Shown here: in pieces, positions 47,346-59,252 of the stretch
Numbering within the stretch: the first letter of the stretch is position 1
How the letters are laid out: the number at the start of each line of letters is the position of its first letter
Origin: Siphonodentalium dalli
Taxonomy: Eukaryota; Mollusca; Scaphopoda; Gadilida; Siphonodentaliidae
NCBI GenBank assembly: GCA_032622095.1
Contig: CP136063.1
Coordinates: 87,645,980 to 87,709,979 of the forward strand
Reading direction: 5' to 3'
Length of the DNA: 64,000 bases
Position numbers and translations under genes: made by a program
The notes under the pieces: model-generated
The model's input: the letters and a program-made list of their open reading frames with translations, nothing else
What the model was told of the DNA's origin: nothing
Databases searched by the model: none

Positions 47346-48340
47346 ATAGAGTGAGTTCTGATTGGGGTAATGAGTCAGAATATCAGTGTTCGGAATTGGA
47401 AACAAGTTTCTACCTCTAAAACAGGGGATCAAACCCACTATTACTAGTTATGTACTAGTATGTGGAGCTGAAGTTTGTAGAGACTGAACATACTCCAATG
47501 TTCTTGGAATGAGGTTAATGATTTCATATACAATGTACATGGTCAATGTTACTTATGTTTGCTATTACCCCTCAGGGCTTTCAACTATTCATAATTATTA
47601 TCATCATAAAATAGATTCTAGCACCGTGTGCTTTAGATGAGTAGGAACATGACGTGTGGTAGACAGCAACATGAATAGTGTAGTCTGGAAGCCTCCATCT
47701 GGAGGAGAGGTGCTGAGAGCAATTCAAGTACTAGAGTTAATCAGTTTGGCTATAAAGGTGTATATCTTTATGGCATTCCACTCCATATCATAGCACAGTC
47801 TGCCCATTATCTTGATATATCACAACAATCCTGTCTGCTTGTACCAGGTAATACAGGCATTATGGGTGCATATGAACTACATGTACTAAGAATCACTACA
47901 AATGTCAAAAAACCTGAAAATATAGGGTTTTTGTCATGTGCACATGAACGGGCAAATAATATGAGAATATTGGTCTTCTACTGTGTGTAGGGAATGCCAG
48001 GCCTCAGTCAAAAGATCAAAATACAGAAATCTGCACACCCAGAAACTGATTTGCATCAGTGCAAGCATCACTAAAATTTCAAATATTCTGAAAATATCAA
48101 AATTCTGCATGTTGAATCGTTCTACCATCGCTTTTATATAATTGAAAATATATTGACTCTGAATGAACAGAAACTGCCAGGGCCCTCTCCAAGCCCATCA
48201 AATCTAAAAATACATGGATTTTATTGCAGATAATATGAATTGCCCAGTCTCAATTAAATAATAAATTCTTAAACAAGATAACAACTCTGCCCAGCTGCTC
48301 TGAGGATTATAATTTTAAAATATAGTTATTGTGAGATTAT

Positions 48341-48501
48341 TCAGTAATGTCCTATATAAACAACCCCTAAATGGGAAAATTTTCAGGATTTAGTCGGAGC
48401 TTTCCAATGAATGGCAACAAGCCATATTTCCGACTGAATCCTGAAAAATTTCCTATGATTCTGTTGTGGTTTAGGAGTCGATTATTTAGGACATTACCGT
48501 A
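48341..48501. mobile_element. Family A MITE, left arm internally deleted
   Basis: CAGTAATGTCCTATATAAAC to GACATTACCGTA. Confidence 0.85.
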
Positions 48502-48563
48502 CATGTTTCTACACAACCAACTTCAACTGGGAACTTCTATCTGATCCTAGGTCTCACATAGCA

Positions 48564-48681
48564 GTTGAAGCCTAAGCAGAATGAGATTACCAGAGGTTGA
48601 ATTTAGTGATGCTAGGCTGCCGTGTTGGATTGCGTCACTAAATTCATCCTCAGGGGACCACCTTCTGCAATGTCAGACATG
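48564..48681. mobile_element. Family D fragment joined to A
   Basis: AAGCCTAAGCAGAATGAG, one hairpin, then TCTGCAATGTCAGACATG running into the A element. Confidence 0.7.
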
Positions 48682-48897
48682 TATAGTAATGCCTTATAAT
48701 CAACTCCTTAACCACAGCAGAATTATGGGTAACTTTTCAGGATTTAGTCGGAAATATGGCTTGTTGCCATTCATCGGAAAACTCTCACTGAGAGCTTTCC
48801 GATGAGTGGCAACAAGCCATATTTTCGACTAAATCCTGAAAAGTTACCCATAATTCTGCTGTGGTTAAGGAGTCGATTATTTAGGGCATTAAAGTAT
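48682..48897. mobile_element. Family A MITE, full palindrome
   Basis: TATAGTAATGCCTTATAATC to GGGCATTAAAGTA; arms intact, ends slightly mutated. Confidence 0.88.
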
Positions 48898-49765
48898 AAT
48901 GCTTGATTTATGGGATAGAGAGAACCTAATATTTTATGAAGATGAATGAAACTCTGTGATGCAAATTAAATAACAGCAGGCCTAATCTACAATAGACTGA
49001 TATAGCCTTCAGGCAGATCACACTCCAGGTCACCCAGGTACATCTACCTGTTATAAATGAATAAAGACAGAGAATTTCATACTCATGCCAACAACTAAAA
49101 GGATAACTCTGATAGCAGCACTCCGGTGCCAAATTTTGACCTAACAACTATTTGGAGATCTGTGAGGCACCATGTGAGTGTTTATAAGAAAACTACAGGT
49201 TGGAGGAACCTTTTTGTACTCTTCAAGAATTTTCTAGTTTGTGACCAGAAACAAGTATAACATTCCACATTGAAATACAAAATAAATTATATTCATGACT
49301 TGATGATGAAAGTGGTTAATGTTCAAATGACACGAACCCAATTTAGTCAAAATTGGATTGTTTGTTAAAGTTATTGTACCGGTACTTGAGTTGAAAATAG
49401 ACACCTGGTAAACAATCCAGGGAAGCATAACCACTGGAAAAATAAGGGCAGGACTGGTTTTCTAACTCTAACAAGAGTTTCATGGGTAGAAGCCATGATT
49501 AAAATTTTCGTCAAAATCAGATAACGATTGTTAAAGATATCACACTTAAGTCGCAACTTTGACAGACATACTGATGGATCATTCATCAAACCATAGGTAT
49601 CTGAATTTCAAGTGCGCAATTGCACTCTAAACTGTGTGGAGTAGAACACATGGTAAAATTTTCTAGAATGCCAGGATATCATTATTCAACCATGTAATCA
49701 ACTGTCTTTACAACAAAATAAAAATAAAAAAGTTATTGTTTAATTACTAAATCCACTATAAAATA

Positions 49766-50027
49766 TTAACCCTTTCTATACTAAACACTCATTGATGAGT
49801 AGTTACCCATAGCAAATGTTCAGATAATAAGTTCAACAAATGACCATATGTCATTTATTGAACTTATTATCTAAACATTTGTCTCAATAAATAGCCTTGG
49901 ACTTCGTCTGCACTTTTATTATGTCATGCTTATATTACCTGTTCATCTCTCCAAATGAATAATAGACCATTCCAATGTATGCTTTTATCACTGAGTGGAA
50001 GAATCCATTTAGTATAGAAAGGGTTAA
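49766..50027. mobile_element. Family G MITE, inverted orientation
   Basis: TTAACCCTTTCTATACTAAA to TTTAGTATAGAAAGGGTTAA: both ends perfect inverted repeats. Confidence 0.92.
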
Positions 50028-50524
50028 TTACTGAGGTTTTATATGGTGAAAGTGATTCATTTGAGATGATCAGTGCATTGATTATGTGAGATACTATTTA
50101 TAGAATAGTCTCTGACCACAAGGGATTAGTAACAGATGAAAGCTTTCTACACATGCATCATGTGACCGTCTGTCTGCTTCATTCATCGCATATGTCTCCG
50201 TGACATTCCTCAATAATCAATAATGAAGACGGAACCAACGCACCCACAGTCTCGATCCTGTTAAAACCAACACACCCACTGGAAGGAGATTCTTTAGACA
50301 TCCACGCTTCCCAGGGTTTCCGAATATTTTATTAAAACGGCAGCCTACATGTAACTTGAGAGTTCTGGGGACTTGAGTGGTTTTAATGCACATTCAAATT
50401 AATTCAATTGTCCTCAGTCATACTAAAGGTACTTTTGTGTTCCAAATAAAAGTGCAGTCCCAAATAAACGTACAGGTTTGAAGCCCTGATAAAATGTAAT
50501 AAACATGCAGACCCGAATAAACGT

Positions 50525-50656
50525 ACACTAATGTCTGAGATATTTGACCTTTCATCCACAGCAGAATTATGGGAAATTTTTCAGGATTTAGTCGGAAATA
50601 TGGCTTGCTGCCATTCATCGGAAAGCTCTCGGTCGATTATTTAGGACATTACTGTA
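50525..50656. mobile_element. Family A remnant
   Basis: A diverged start (CACTAATGTCTGAGA), left arm to GGAAAGCTCTC, then a jump to CGATTATTTAGGACATTACTG|TA. Confidence 0.78.
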
Positions 50657-51139
50657 CAGAGAAGTTCAGTTTGAGACCATTATGATTGTTGATTTGTAAT
50701 TATGGGATATAGAAATGGCCCAGAATGTGCATAAAGATAAGCTGGCATTTCCACAAGTGTGCATCCTATCCAGTCTGTGAGATGATTAATGTTATGCCTG
50801 TTCAGGTGTGCCTTTTCTGCACAGTTGTCAAAACATAAACAAACATGACATCTTAGATTGAGTTAGAAGTAAAATTCTGTGCTGGATCCAGGTATATTTG
50901 ACATCAAAAGTTTGGTATCAATACTAGTCATGCAAACATTATTATGTACAGCTGCATCAAAACATATACAGTTGGCATCATCGGAGAAATAGCTGGAGGG
51001 AGCAAATAAAATAGACATGCAGACCCAAATAAGTAACATGCAGGATTGAAATTTCCTATTAAATTAATAACCGTGCATCATTTAAAAGTGTATCGTGATA
51101 CACTATGAATCATTACAGCCCTACCTTGTACTCAACTGA

Positions 51140-51385
51140 TGTATGTACAATGCATAATATATATTGGGAGGTAGCTTCTGATGGTTGTAGTCATGACCGC
51201 ACCCCTTGAGAGTTCCACTACTACCCCTGCCAGGATACCACTAACTCTTTGGGTGCCATGGTCATGGATTTTGATGCTGTTGAAATCTATGTGGCAACCA
51301 TCTGCCGATATTCAACATGAATTGAACATACCGTACATTAATGCCTTTACGAGCAATCAGAAATCCTGGGCCCCGACTTCCTGTC
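51140..51385. repeat. Segment K, copy 1 (246 bp)
   Basis: TGTATGTACAATGCATAATA to CCCCGACTTCCTGTC. Repeated at 53061-53312 with about five substitutions and a 6-bp insertion (GTGATG). Not recognised as a known element or exon. Confidence 0.92.
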
Positions 51386-51595
51386 TAGACTAATTTAGGG
51401 CCAACCTAGTCGCTACTTGATGCTTAAAGATTTAAGTGGGATTTCTTGACTTTTGGGAATTACCCTGGAAGGCATTTCATCTCCATCTACAGACTCTGGA
51501 TTATATGAGAATTAATCCTTCTATTCCTGAATGGACTCTCGCACCAAGTTCAATAAGAATATGAAGGAATGGTCTATTTTTCATTAGTAGGAGTG

Positions 51596-51756
51596 TTAAC
51601 CATTTCTTTACTAAATGAATTCTCCAACCCAGTTGTATAAGTTTATATTGGAAAGGTCTATTATTCATTTGGAGGGGTGTTCAGGAAAAATGAGCAGACG
51701 AGAGACACTCATAAAGACGAGTGCAGAAGTCCTATGGCCATTTGTTGAACTTATTA
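51596..51756. mobile_element. Family G, left part
   Basis: TTAACCATTTCTTTACTAAATG.. ends after GGCCATTTGTTGAACTTATT; right end missing. Confidence 0.78.
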
Positions 51757-52101
51757 AAGACATATTATGTACTTGTTCAGGTGCAGGAAACTAATAAGTT
51801 AGTAGTCAGGCGCTATGCCAACTGAAGGAATGCAGCATTATACTAACATTGCCGAAAATCTCAAGCAAATCAATCGTACCATGTCATAGAAAACATTGTC
51901 CGAACTACGCTCAATTGACGCAACTCTCAGAGATAAACTAATGAAAAATATTTGGCCATTGAGAGTCACTGCATTTAATTAATATATAAGAATGATGTTG
52001 GTTGTTGTCAATTTGAATATAATATTTGTAAATATAACTACTTTGAGCAAGATTATTCTCCATTTCTATTTGATCACCCTGCCAGAGTGTTTCACATCAC
52101 T

Positions 52102-52366
52102 TTAACCTTCCATGACTGGAGCTTCCTGAAATTTTGGGAAAACAGTGTGCCAACGCACATCTCATATACGCGAGTCTCCCATAGGGAGCCTCAGATACAT
52201 GTATATAAGAGAAATACATTGGCCTAACAATATTTACCATGACCATGTAAGCCAGTGCATTCTCTTATATATGTGAAGGTACTTATGGGAGACAAGAGCC
52301 ACGATAATGCACTGGCACAGGATCTTTAATGCTGCAACAGTGCAGCTCCCATCATGAAAGTGTTAA
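52102..52366. mobile_element. Family C MITE
   Basis: TTAACCTTCCATGACTGG to CATGAAAGTGTTAA. It is preceded by CTCTGGC..TTTCACATCACTTTAA-like sequence, the mirror of that following the C element at 18314. Confidence 0.85.
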
Positions 52367-52423
52367 CAGAGCATTTCCTATGGGAACTACTCGTCAATGA
52401 GTATTTAGTATAGAAAAGGGTTA
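52363..52423. mobile_element. Family G right-end fragment
   Basis: GCATTTCCTATGGGAACTAC..AGTATAGAAAAGGGTTA, abutting the C element. Confidence 0.7.
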
Positions 52424-52842
52424 GAATAATATAAGCAGATGACAGGCGAATAAACAACTATTAACTCCCACTCATTCATTTATACGGATCATCAGATACA
52501 AGTCCAACTAAAAAAGCTATTGAAGTAGTTAAACTTATTATCCGAACATCCCTGTAAATCAAATGCAATCAAGTCACTACTCGTCACTGTGTATCCAGTT
52601 AGTAAAACTAAATATTTGGTTTGCTCAATTTCATCAATTAGGCACTGCTTCAGTATGATGTGTTCATTACTTCGCATTTGTGTGCATGAATAAATTATCA
52701 TTTTGTATGGAAATGGCCTCGCATTAAGATGTCCCTGAACTCAAACAAAGCTTGAAAATCAGGACCGATTTTTGCCCATGCTGGGGGTTTGAAGCAGGTG
52801 AATAGTGAATAGTTAATAAACCACATTTAATTTATTAGCATA

Positions 52843-53064
52843 TACAGTAATGTCCGAAGTACTAGTATAAAACCCTTTAACCACAGCAGAATTATGGGAA
52901 TTTTTTTAGGATTTAGTTGGAAATATGGCTTGTTGCCATTCATCGGAAAGCCCTCGAGGAGAGCTTTCCGATGAATGTAACAAGCCATATTTCCGACTGA
53001 ATCCTGAAAAGTTACCCATAATTCTGCTGTGGTTAAGGAGTTGATTACTTAGAGCATTACTGTA
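52843..53064. mobile_element. Family A MITE, left side of a composite
   Basis: TA|CAGTAATGTCC to GAGCATTACTG|TA; both arms present. Segment K copy 2 starts at its right end. Confidence 0.9.
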
Positions 53065-53312
53065 TGTACAATGCATAATATATATTGGGAGGTAGCTTCT
53101 GATGGTTGTAGCCACCACCGCACCCCTTGAGAGTTCCACTACTACCCCTGCCAGGATACCACTAACTCTTTGGGTGCCATGGTCATGGTGATGGATTTTG
53201 ATGCTGTTGAAATCTATGTGGCAACCATCTGCCGATATTCGACATGAATTGAACATACCGTACATTAATGCCTTTACGAGCAATCAGAAATCCTGGGCCC
53301 CGACTTCCTGTC
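53061..53312. repeat. Segment K, copy 2, between two A copies
   Basis: About 98% identical to 51140-51385 by eye. It fills the interval between the A element at 52843 and the A half-element at 53316. Confidence 0.92.
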
Positions 53313-53315
53313 CTG

Positions 53316-53453
53316 CCGAGAGCTTACCGATGAATGGCAACAAGCCGAGAGCTTTCCGATGAATGGCAACAAGCCATATTTCAGACTAAATTCTGAAAAA
53401 TTTCCCATAATTCTGCTGTGGTTAAAGGGTCATATACTTCGGGCATTACTGTA
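53316..53453. mobile_element. Family A right arm with duplicated tip
   Basis: CCGAGAGCTTACCGATGAAT..AACAAG is followed at once by CCGAGAGCTTTCCGATGAAT..AACAAG, then the rest of the arm to GGGCATTACTG|TA. Confidence 0.85.
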
Positions 53454-54039
53454 GCATTAATTAGCAGCAAGGTGACAATGGGATAAAATGTAGATATACC
53501 CCACCCCCACATGAATGGTTAATAATCCACATTCCATTTATTCAAGTATATCATTGATTAGCAACAGGACGACATTCCAGAGAAATCAATACTTTTTTTT
53601 ATCTATGATACATCTTTCAAGCAGATGCAGTACCAGCTTTGTTAAAAACAGATCAGAGGGGATGTCATCTTCCTCATATAAAACAGAAGCAACATCATCC
53701 CTCATATTAATATAAACTGAGTATAGACAGGGTTATTTCCCCTGCATATTAGATGGTATTTACAGTATTGGAGCCAAACTAAGCATTGATTGACTGACTC
53801 AGCGGGCCTACATTCCATAATAATCGTTATATCACCAGACATTAGCATTAAGGCACGGACACATCAACATTTTTTTCTCCGGTCTGCTGTAAAATAGACA
53901 ATCAATAAGTCGGCTTCAATATACTGGTATAAATCTTCATTATTATTCTACATATTACTCATATAATATGCGCCAGGCAGGAACTGAATAATATTCATGC
54001 ATGTCCAGGCCCCACAGTATTGGACAAAGCAACATATGG

Positions 54040-54545
54040 TGGAATGAATCACTGTTAATTCAGGGAACAATGAGACATGCTGATTACATTGTCTGGCTCC
54101 GAAGAACACCTGACTTAATGCGGGAAAAGCTTGATTTTATCCATGGACAGGTAATTGCTAATAGGCTACCTGATAAACACAGGTGTGGTCACTGTGGTGT
54201 CATTAAAAGATATATTCAGGGTTCGAGTCCATTTTTTTTAATAAAACCTATTTTAATTCTTATTAAGATTCTAGTGTATAAAATGACATGATTGGAATGA
54301 GAAGTGTAACATGAAAGACACTATTTTTAGAGTGACACCAAAAACAAATTATAATTTTTTCTCAATATTTAAACAAAATGATATTCTATGGTATTTACAG
54401 TACCATTTTATATGAAATATTTGGTTTTCAACATTTTTGCAACATAATAAATCAGAAAACAAATTTTGTTTATGTTGTTGTGGGTTATTTTATGATGACA
54501 TCGGAACTGAAATAATGTATGTCTCCTTGAGATTGCTGTAAGAAC
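54040..54545. repeat. Local duplication, unit 1
   Basis: CATGCTGATTACATTGTCTG.., GATTTTATCCATGGACAGGT, CCTGATAAACACAGGTGTGG and TTATTTTATGATGACATCGG recur in the same order at 54905-55200. Confidence 0.8.
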
Positions 54546-54624
54546 AAAGCAGCAAACAATGTTAAATTATAATGTGTTATGTTGTTGTTGTTGTAACTGG
54601 AGGTATGGGACCCTGAATACATCT

Positions 54625-54899
54625 TTAACCCTTTCTTTACTAATTGGATTCTCCTACACAGTTATAAAAGTCAATATTGGAATGGTTTATTATTCATGTG
54701 GAGGGGTGTTCAGGAAAAATGAGCAGACAACAGTATGAAGGAAAGATAAATAAAAGTGCAGGAGTATTCATAGTATTTGGTGGGAAATGTTTAGATAATA
54801 GCTTCAACAAATGACGTATGTTCGTTTGTTGTGAATTATTATATGAAAATTACATAAGGGAAATGCTCGTAAATGAGTATTCAGTATAGAGAGGGTTAA
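54625..54899. mobile_element. Family G MITE between duplicated units
   Basis: TTAACCCTTTCTTTACTAAT to CAGTATAGAGAGGGTTAA. Confidence 0.9.
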
Positions 54900-54904
54900 C
54901 TGTG

Positions 54905-55200
54905 ATTGTGGGTTGTTTTATGATTCGGAACAGAAATCAGCTCTATTACTTGGAACATACATGCAGAAAATTCATAGAACAATAATACATGCTGACTACC
55001 AGTACATTGTCTGGCATCAAAGAACATCTGATTTAATCATAATTCATGCGGAAATGCTTGATTTTATCCAGGGACAGGTAATCACTGATATGATCCCTGA
55101 TAAACACAGGTGTGGTGTCATTAAGGGAGATTGTGGCTTGTTTTATGATGACTTGGGAACTAAATTCAGATGCATATCTCTTTGAGGTTACTGTTAGAAT
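54905..55200. repeat. Local duplication, unit 2
   Basis: Diverged copy of 54040-54545, shorter by ~200 bp. It begins with another partial copy of GGGTTGTTTTATGATTCGGAA. Confidence 0.8.
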
Positions 55201-55296
55201 CTAGTTAACCAATTCCAGGTGTCATCAATAAGGTTTAGTCAAAATTCTTCTGTTCATCTGAAAACATGCCATTGATGCCAGTCTTGGCAGTTAACA

Positions 55297-55431
55297 TACA
55301 GTAATGCTCTAAGTAATCGACCCGAGAGCATTTCCGTTGAATGGCAACAAGCCATATTTCCGACTAAATCCTGAAAAGTTACCCATAATTCTTCTGTGGT
55401 TAAGAAGTCGATTACTTAGAGCATTACTGTA
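55297..55431. mobile_element. Family A, right arm plus left terminus
   Basis: TA|CAGTAATGCTCTAAGTAATC jumps to CGAGAGCATTTCCGTTG and continues to GAGCATTACTG|TA; same architecture as the copy at 36892. Confidence 0.88.
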
Positions 55432-56201
55432 TATCAGGGGCTAGTCATGAGTGGTAGATCATAGGTGTGGAGGGTGTGTATATGGTGGTACCCACCAGCC
55501 TAATATTTTATCATAAAACTATTTAAATGCAAAATGTGCGTGTTGATGTCATACTGCGGGGATTGCCAGGGAAAGCTATTTATAGCAGCGGGAATAATGG
55601 GAAGAGTGTTGAAAAGTTTCAGACTCTGGAATGCGTCACCGGTCCCTGACACAAATTTAGTCATAATAGTATTTCTTCGAACTGAGTATGTCCACATGTC
55701 CCCAAAATGTGACCAAAAAATATGAAAATAGAGATAAAATAAGATATAATGTTAAAGAAATCATTTTCCTATAATAAGTCATGTAATTTTGATATATGGA
55801 TCAACCATGTTCATTCAACAACAGCGGAGATATCTTTCCTGAAACTATTGGAGACCGGCGAAACATTTGGTCGAACAAGACTCTGTTCAGTCTCATGGCC
55901 GTTATACCAAACCGAGCCTTGTTCGATCACTTTCTTTCACCAGTCTCTGATGGTTTCATGGGAGATCTCTTGACTAATGCAAGCTGTTCGTGGCTAATCA
56001 ATATATCAAAATAAAGGGAATTATTCAAGGAATTCTATGGCTGCATCAATATTTTCTTTTTTTCTAATATTATAACCATTATGATCTGTCATGTGACCAG
56101 ACATAGTCTTGTTCGACCTCTTTTTTGTCCAGTCTCCAGCGGTGTCTGATGCTTTCACGGAAGATATCTCCACTGGTCGCTAGCTGTACCGGTATATGAT
56201 T

Positions 56202-56430
56202 TAACCCTTTCAGTGCCAAGTCCGATTTTTGTATCAACCCATATTTCCTTAATCATTTTTCAAATTTATTGATTATAATAATGTGATACATTGATGGAAA
56301 GAGCTCAAAGAGCTGTTAAATCAAAGAGCTCTTTCCATCAATGTATCACATTATTATAATCAATAAATTTGAAAAATGATCAAGGAAATAAGGGTTGATA
56401 CAAAAAACGATTTGGCACTGAAAGGGTTAA
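56202..56430. mobile_element. Family F MITE
   Basis: TTAACCCTTTCAGTGCCAAG to GGCACTGAAAGGGTTAA. It is a single long hairpin (AAATTTATTGATTATAATAA arms) with GAGCTC repeats at the loop. Confidence 0.92.
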
Positions 56431-56780
56431 AGGGGTACTGTACACTAAATCTGGTCATTTATGGGACCATCCCCTTTTATACACAACAGAATATATGCAA
56501 CAAATGAATGAATTTGAGCCATGGATTAGTGCAAAATACACTCGTGTGCTCTCCGAACGATGCAAAAAAAGGGTAATTATAATGAAGTGAATTTATGACT
56601 CCAGCCATAAATTCATTTTCATTATAATTACCATGTTTTTTTTAATCATTCGTAGAGCACACGAGTGTATTTTGCACTAATCCAATGGCTCAAATTCATT
56701 CATTTGTTGCATATATTCTGTTGTGTATAAAAGGGGATGGTCCCATAAATGACAAGATTTAGTGTACAGTACCCCTTTAA
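56427..56780. mobile_element. Family E MITE sharing one TTAA with F
   Basis: TTAA|AGGGGTACTGTACACT to GTACAGTACCCCT|TTAA; the first TTAA is also the last TTAA of the F element. Confidence 0.9.
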
Positions 56781-56944
56781 ATCATATACCAAAATGAAGG
56801 GAATTATTCGCGGAATATGACTGTTTCATTACTATTTTTTATGATTGTATATTGGTGTGTTTCTAACCATGGCTTTGACAGCATGTGGAAAATCTACATT
56901 TTGCGAGTAAGGAACCTTGTCTTATATTAGGTACTTTTAGTGTT

Positions 56945-57020
56945 ATATAATAATATATAGCATTTATATAGCGCTTCATCCCTGGTGTAGCTCGAAGCGT
57001 TATGACCAATATTGTGTCAG
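56945..57020. repeat. TATAGCGCTT-type dispersed repeat fragment
   Basis: ATATATAGCATTTATATAGC followed by GCTTCATCCC...CGAAGCGTTATG. Similar words are common in marine invertebrate genomes as far as I recall; not confirmed. Confidence 0.35.
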
Positions 57021-57126
57021 TCATACCAACATGAGGCCGAAGGCTGAATGGGATATGGTTGACTTCGTGTAGGTAAAAACCCATACTACATGAACAGACA
57101 CAGGGTGATGATTTTATCCATTGACC

Positions 57127-57366
57127 TTAACCCTTTCAGTGCCAAGTCCGATTTTTGTATCAACCCATATTTCCTTGATCATTTTTCAAATTTATTGATT
57201 ATAATAATGTGATGCATTGATGGAAAGAGCTCTTAGAACTCTTTCCATCAGAAAGAGCTCTTAGAACTCTTTCCATCAATGTATCGCATTATTATAATCA
57301 ATAAATTTGAAAATGATCAAGGAAATATGGGTTGATAAAAAAATCAGACTTGGCACTGAAAGAGTA
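57127..57366. mobile_element. Family F MITE, right end mutated, loop duplicated
   Basis: TTAACCCTTTCAGTGCCAAG; the loop unit AGAGCTCTTAGAACTCTTTC is tandemly repeated. The right end is GGCACTGAAAGAGTATT instead of TTAA. Confidence 0.88.
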
Positions 57367-57429
57367 TTTGAACCTAATATTTCAGTATTTGAACCTAATA
57401 TTTCAGTATTTGTTCAATTTGAACTACAT

Positions 57430-57549
57430 AAAATGAGGTTCCCAGAGGGTAAATATGGTGATGCTAGCCTGCCATGCGGGATAGCATAACTAAATTCACC
57501 CTCTGGGTACCTCATACTGCAAACAACAGACTCACTAGCGCAAGGCTTG
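57430..57549. mobile_element. Family D fragment with right terminus
   Basis: One hairpin (GAGGTTCCCAGAGGGTAAAT arms) and CAGACTCACTAGCGCAAGGCTTG. Confidence 0.75.
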
Positions 57550-58098
57550 CAGATGCACATAATGAGACTTGGCTCTTGACTTCCTCAGAATGAGTGAGAG
57601 TTAATAGTGACTGGTTATTGACAATCCCCCAGAGTTAAACGAAAGAGAGTTTTTTGTTTTTAATCACGGACCATATGTCTATGCATTATGCATGAGTCAA
57701 TGGCTGCGAAACACTGCTATTCACAATGTTCTGCATCTGACGGCAGAGGATGTTTATGTGCGCAGCACAAGTGATGTGCAGAGTCACGGTAATTGGTATA
57801 ATGTCTGAAGACAGTGACTTGACTGAGTCAGTCTGACCTTAGGTCATAGGTATCAACCGAGATGAGAGAGATCCGTGTTTGTGGATTCACAAAAAAAAAA
57901 TACTACACAACCATATGTGTTGTATTAGACTTGTTCTAGGCATCTAGTGCATGTACACTGCATGTGTATTAACTAAGAAAAAGTTGATATAATCTATTAT
58001 CCTTTTACACAGCTGTAGTGGCTGTATTGCTTGTCAGTCAATTGGTTCATTATTCATTGTCTTACTTCTAACAAGCTCTAAATAAATGACGGGGTGAC

Positions 58099-58202
58099 TT
58101 AACCCTTTCAGTGCCAAGTCCGATTTTTGTATCAACCCATATTTCCTAGATCAAGGAAATATGGGTTGATACAAAAATCGAACTTGGCACTGAAAGGTTT
58201 AA
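58099..58202. mobile_element. Family F, minimal hairpin
   Basis: TTAACCCTTTCAGTGCCAAG to GGCACTGAAAGGTTTAA; ~100 bp, arms only, closed by TTTCCTAGATCAAGGAAA. Confidence 0.9.
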
Positions 58203-58225
58203 CCCTCTAAATAAATGACGGTGAC

Positions 58226-58498
58226 TTAACCCTTCCATGACTGGAGCTTCTTGAAATTTTATGAAAACCATGTGCCATACAATGCATTCTCTAATATATT
58301 CGAGTCTCCCATAGGGAACATGGCATATACAAGAGAGTGCATTGGCCTAACAATATTTAGCTTGATCTCATAAGCCAGTGCGTTCTCTTATATATATGCG
58401 AGGCTCCCTATGGGAGACTCGCATATATATAAAGAGAATGTACTGGCATAGGATCATTAAATTATGCATCATCGCAGCTCCTGTCATGAGAGGGTTAA
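58226..58498. mobile_element. Family C MITE next to a duplicated target
   Basis: TTAACCCTTCCATGACTGG to CATGAGAGGGTTAA, both hairpins present. The preceding CTCTAAATAAATGACGG repeats that before the F element at 58099. Confidence 0.88.
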
Positions 58499-59252
58499 TT
58501 TGTTTGCCCGATCTATGATCCGTAAAATTGAGTCAAGCTGTAAAACATATTTACGTCTTCATCTTCAAAATATGGATTCACCCTATTCAGTTTTGTTTTC
58601 AGAGATTAACAATTTCATCACTAAATACCCATTAAGGAATACAATGTTTTGGAGCTTCATCTTTCAAATGGTATATAATATATGTTGTATAATGTGGTTT
58701 GGGCATTCAAACATTAAGTGGGCCTTTAATGTTTCCAACAATGTTTGATAATGAATTCTACTAGCAATACTTAATAACAAGGCCTACTCTTTTAAGTAAA
58801 GATTTCCTGCTTCCGAGAGATATGAGTTATGTACCATATATTAGTGTGTGACTCATGTCCAGCAACTTTGCATATTTGTTCACCTTCAATCCACAGTAAA
58901 TGGCAAATACATATTCTACAACACAATTGTCGAAATATTAGAGAAAATTTGGCTTCAATCATAATATTCATTACAAGAGCAATCACTTAAATGTCATAGT
59001 CTTTTGTTCTATGGTTGTCCACATTCCACCATAATAGCGTGGGTCGCTGTGCATAGAGTTAGAGATAATATAGACAATTTGATCTAGAAAATTAGTGTTC
59101 ATGCTCAAATATTCCATTAAAGCACATAAATCCGAGAATCTACCGGTATATAAACCACACAGAGTATCCCTGCAATTGTGGCTTTTCGTTGAATTTTTTA
59201 GGTGCCATATTTGGAAAGATGATGACAGCAGAAACTATTTCATGTGGATACC

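Larger units (their letters stand above)
55850..56820. repeat. Diverged tandem duplication (~230-bp unit), second unit interrupted by F and E
   Basis: GACCGGCGAAACATTTGGTC..CTTGTTCGATCAC..AAAGGGAATTATTCAAGGAA (55850-56040) matches GACCAGACATAGTCTTGTTC.. (56097-56201) continued after the insertions at 56781 (CCAAAATGAAGGGAATTATTC). Confidence 0.7.

Noticed and set aside
50418-53283. Several short frames sharing the peptide FSGFSRKYGLLPFIGKL
   Set aside because: The same peptide appears wherever a family A arm is read in that frame; it is a translation of the MITE, not a protein family.
54195-54235. GGTTCGAGTCC, similar to a tRNA B box
   Set aside because: No cloverleaf or A box at the right distance, and it is followed by a T-run only by chance.
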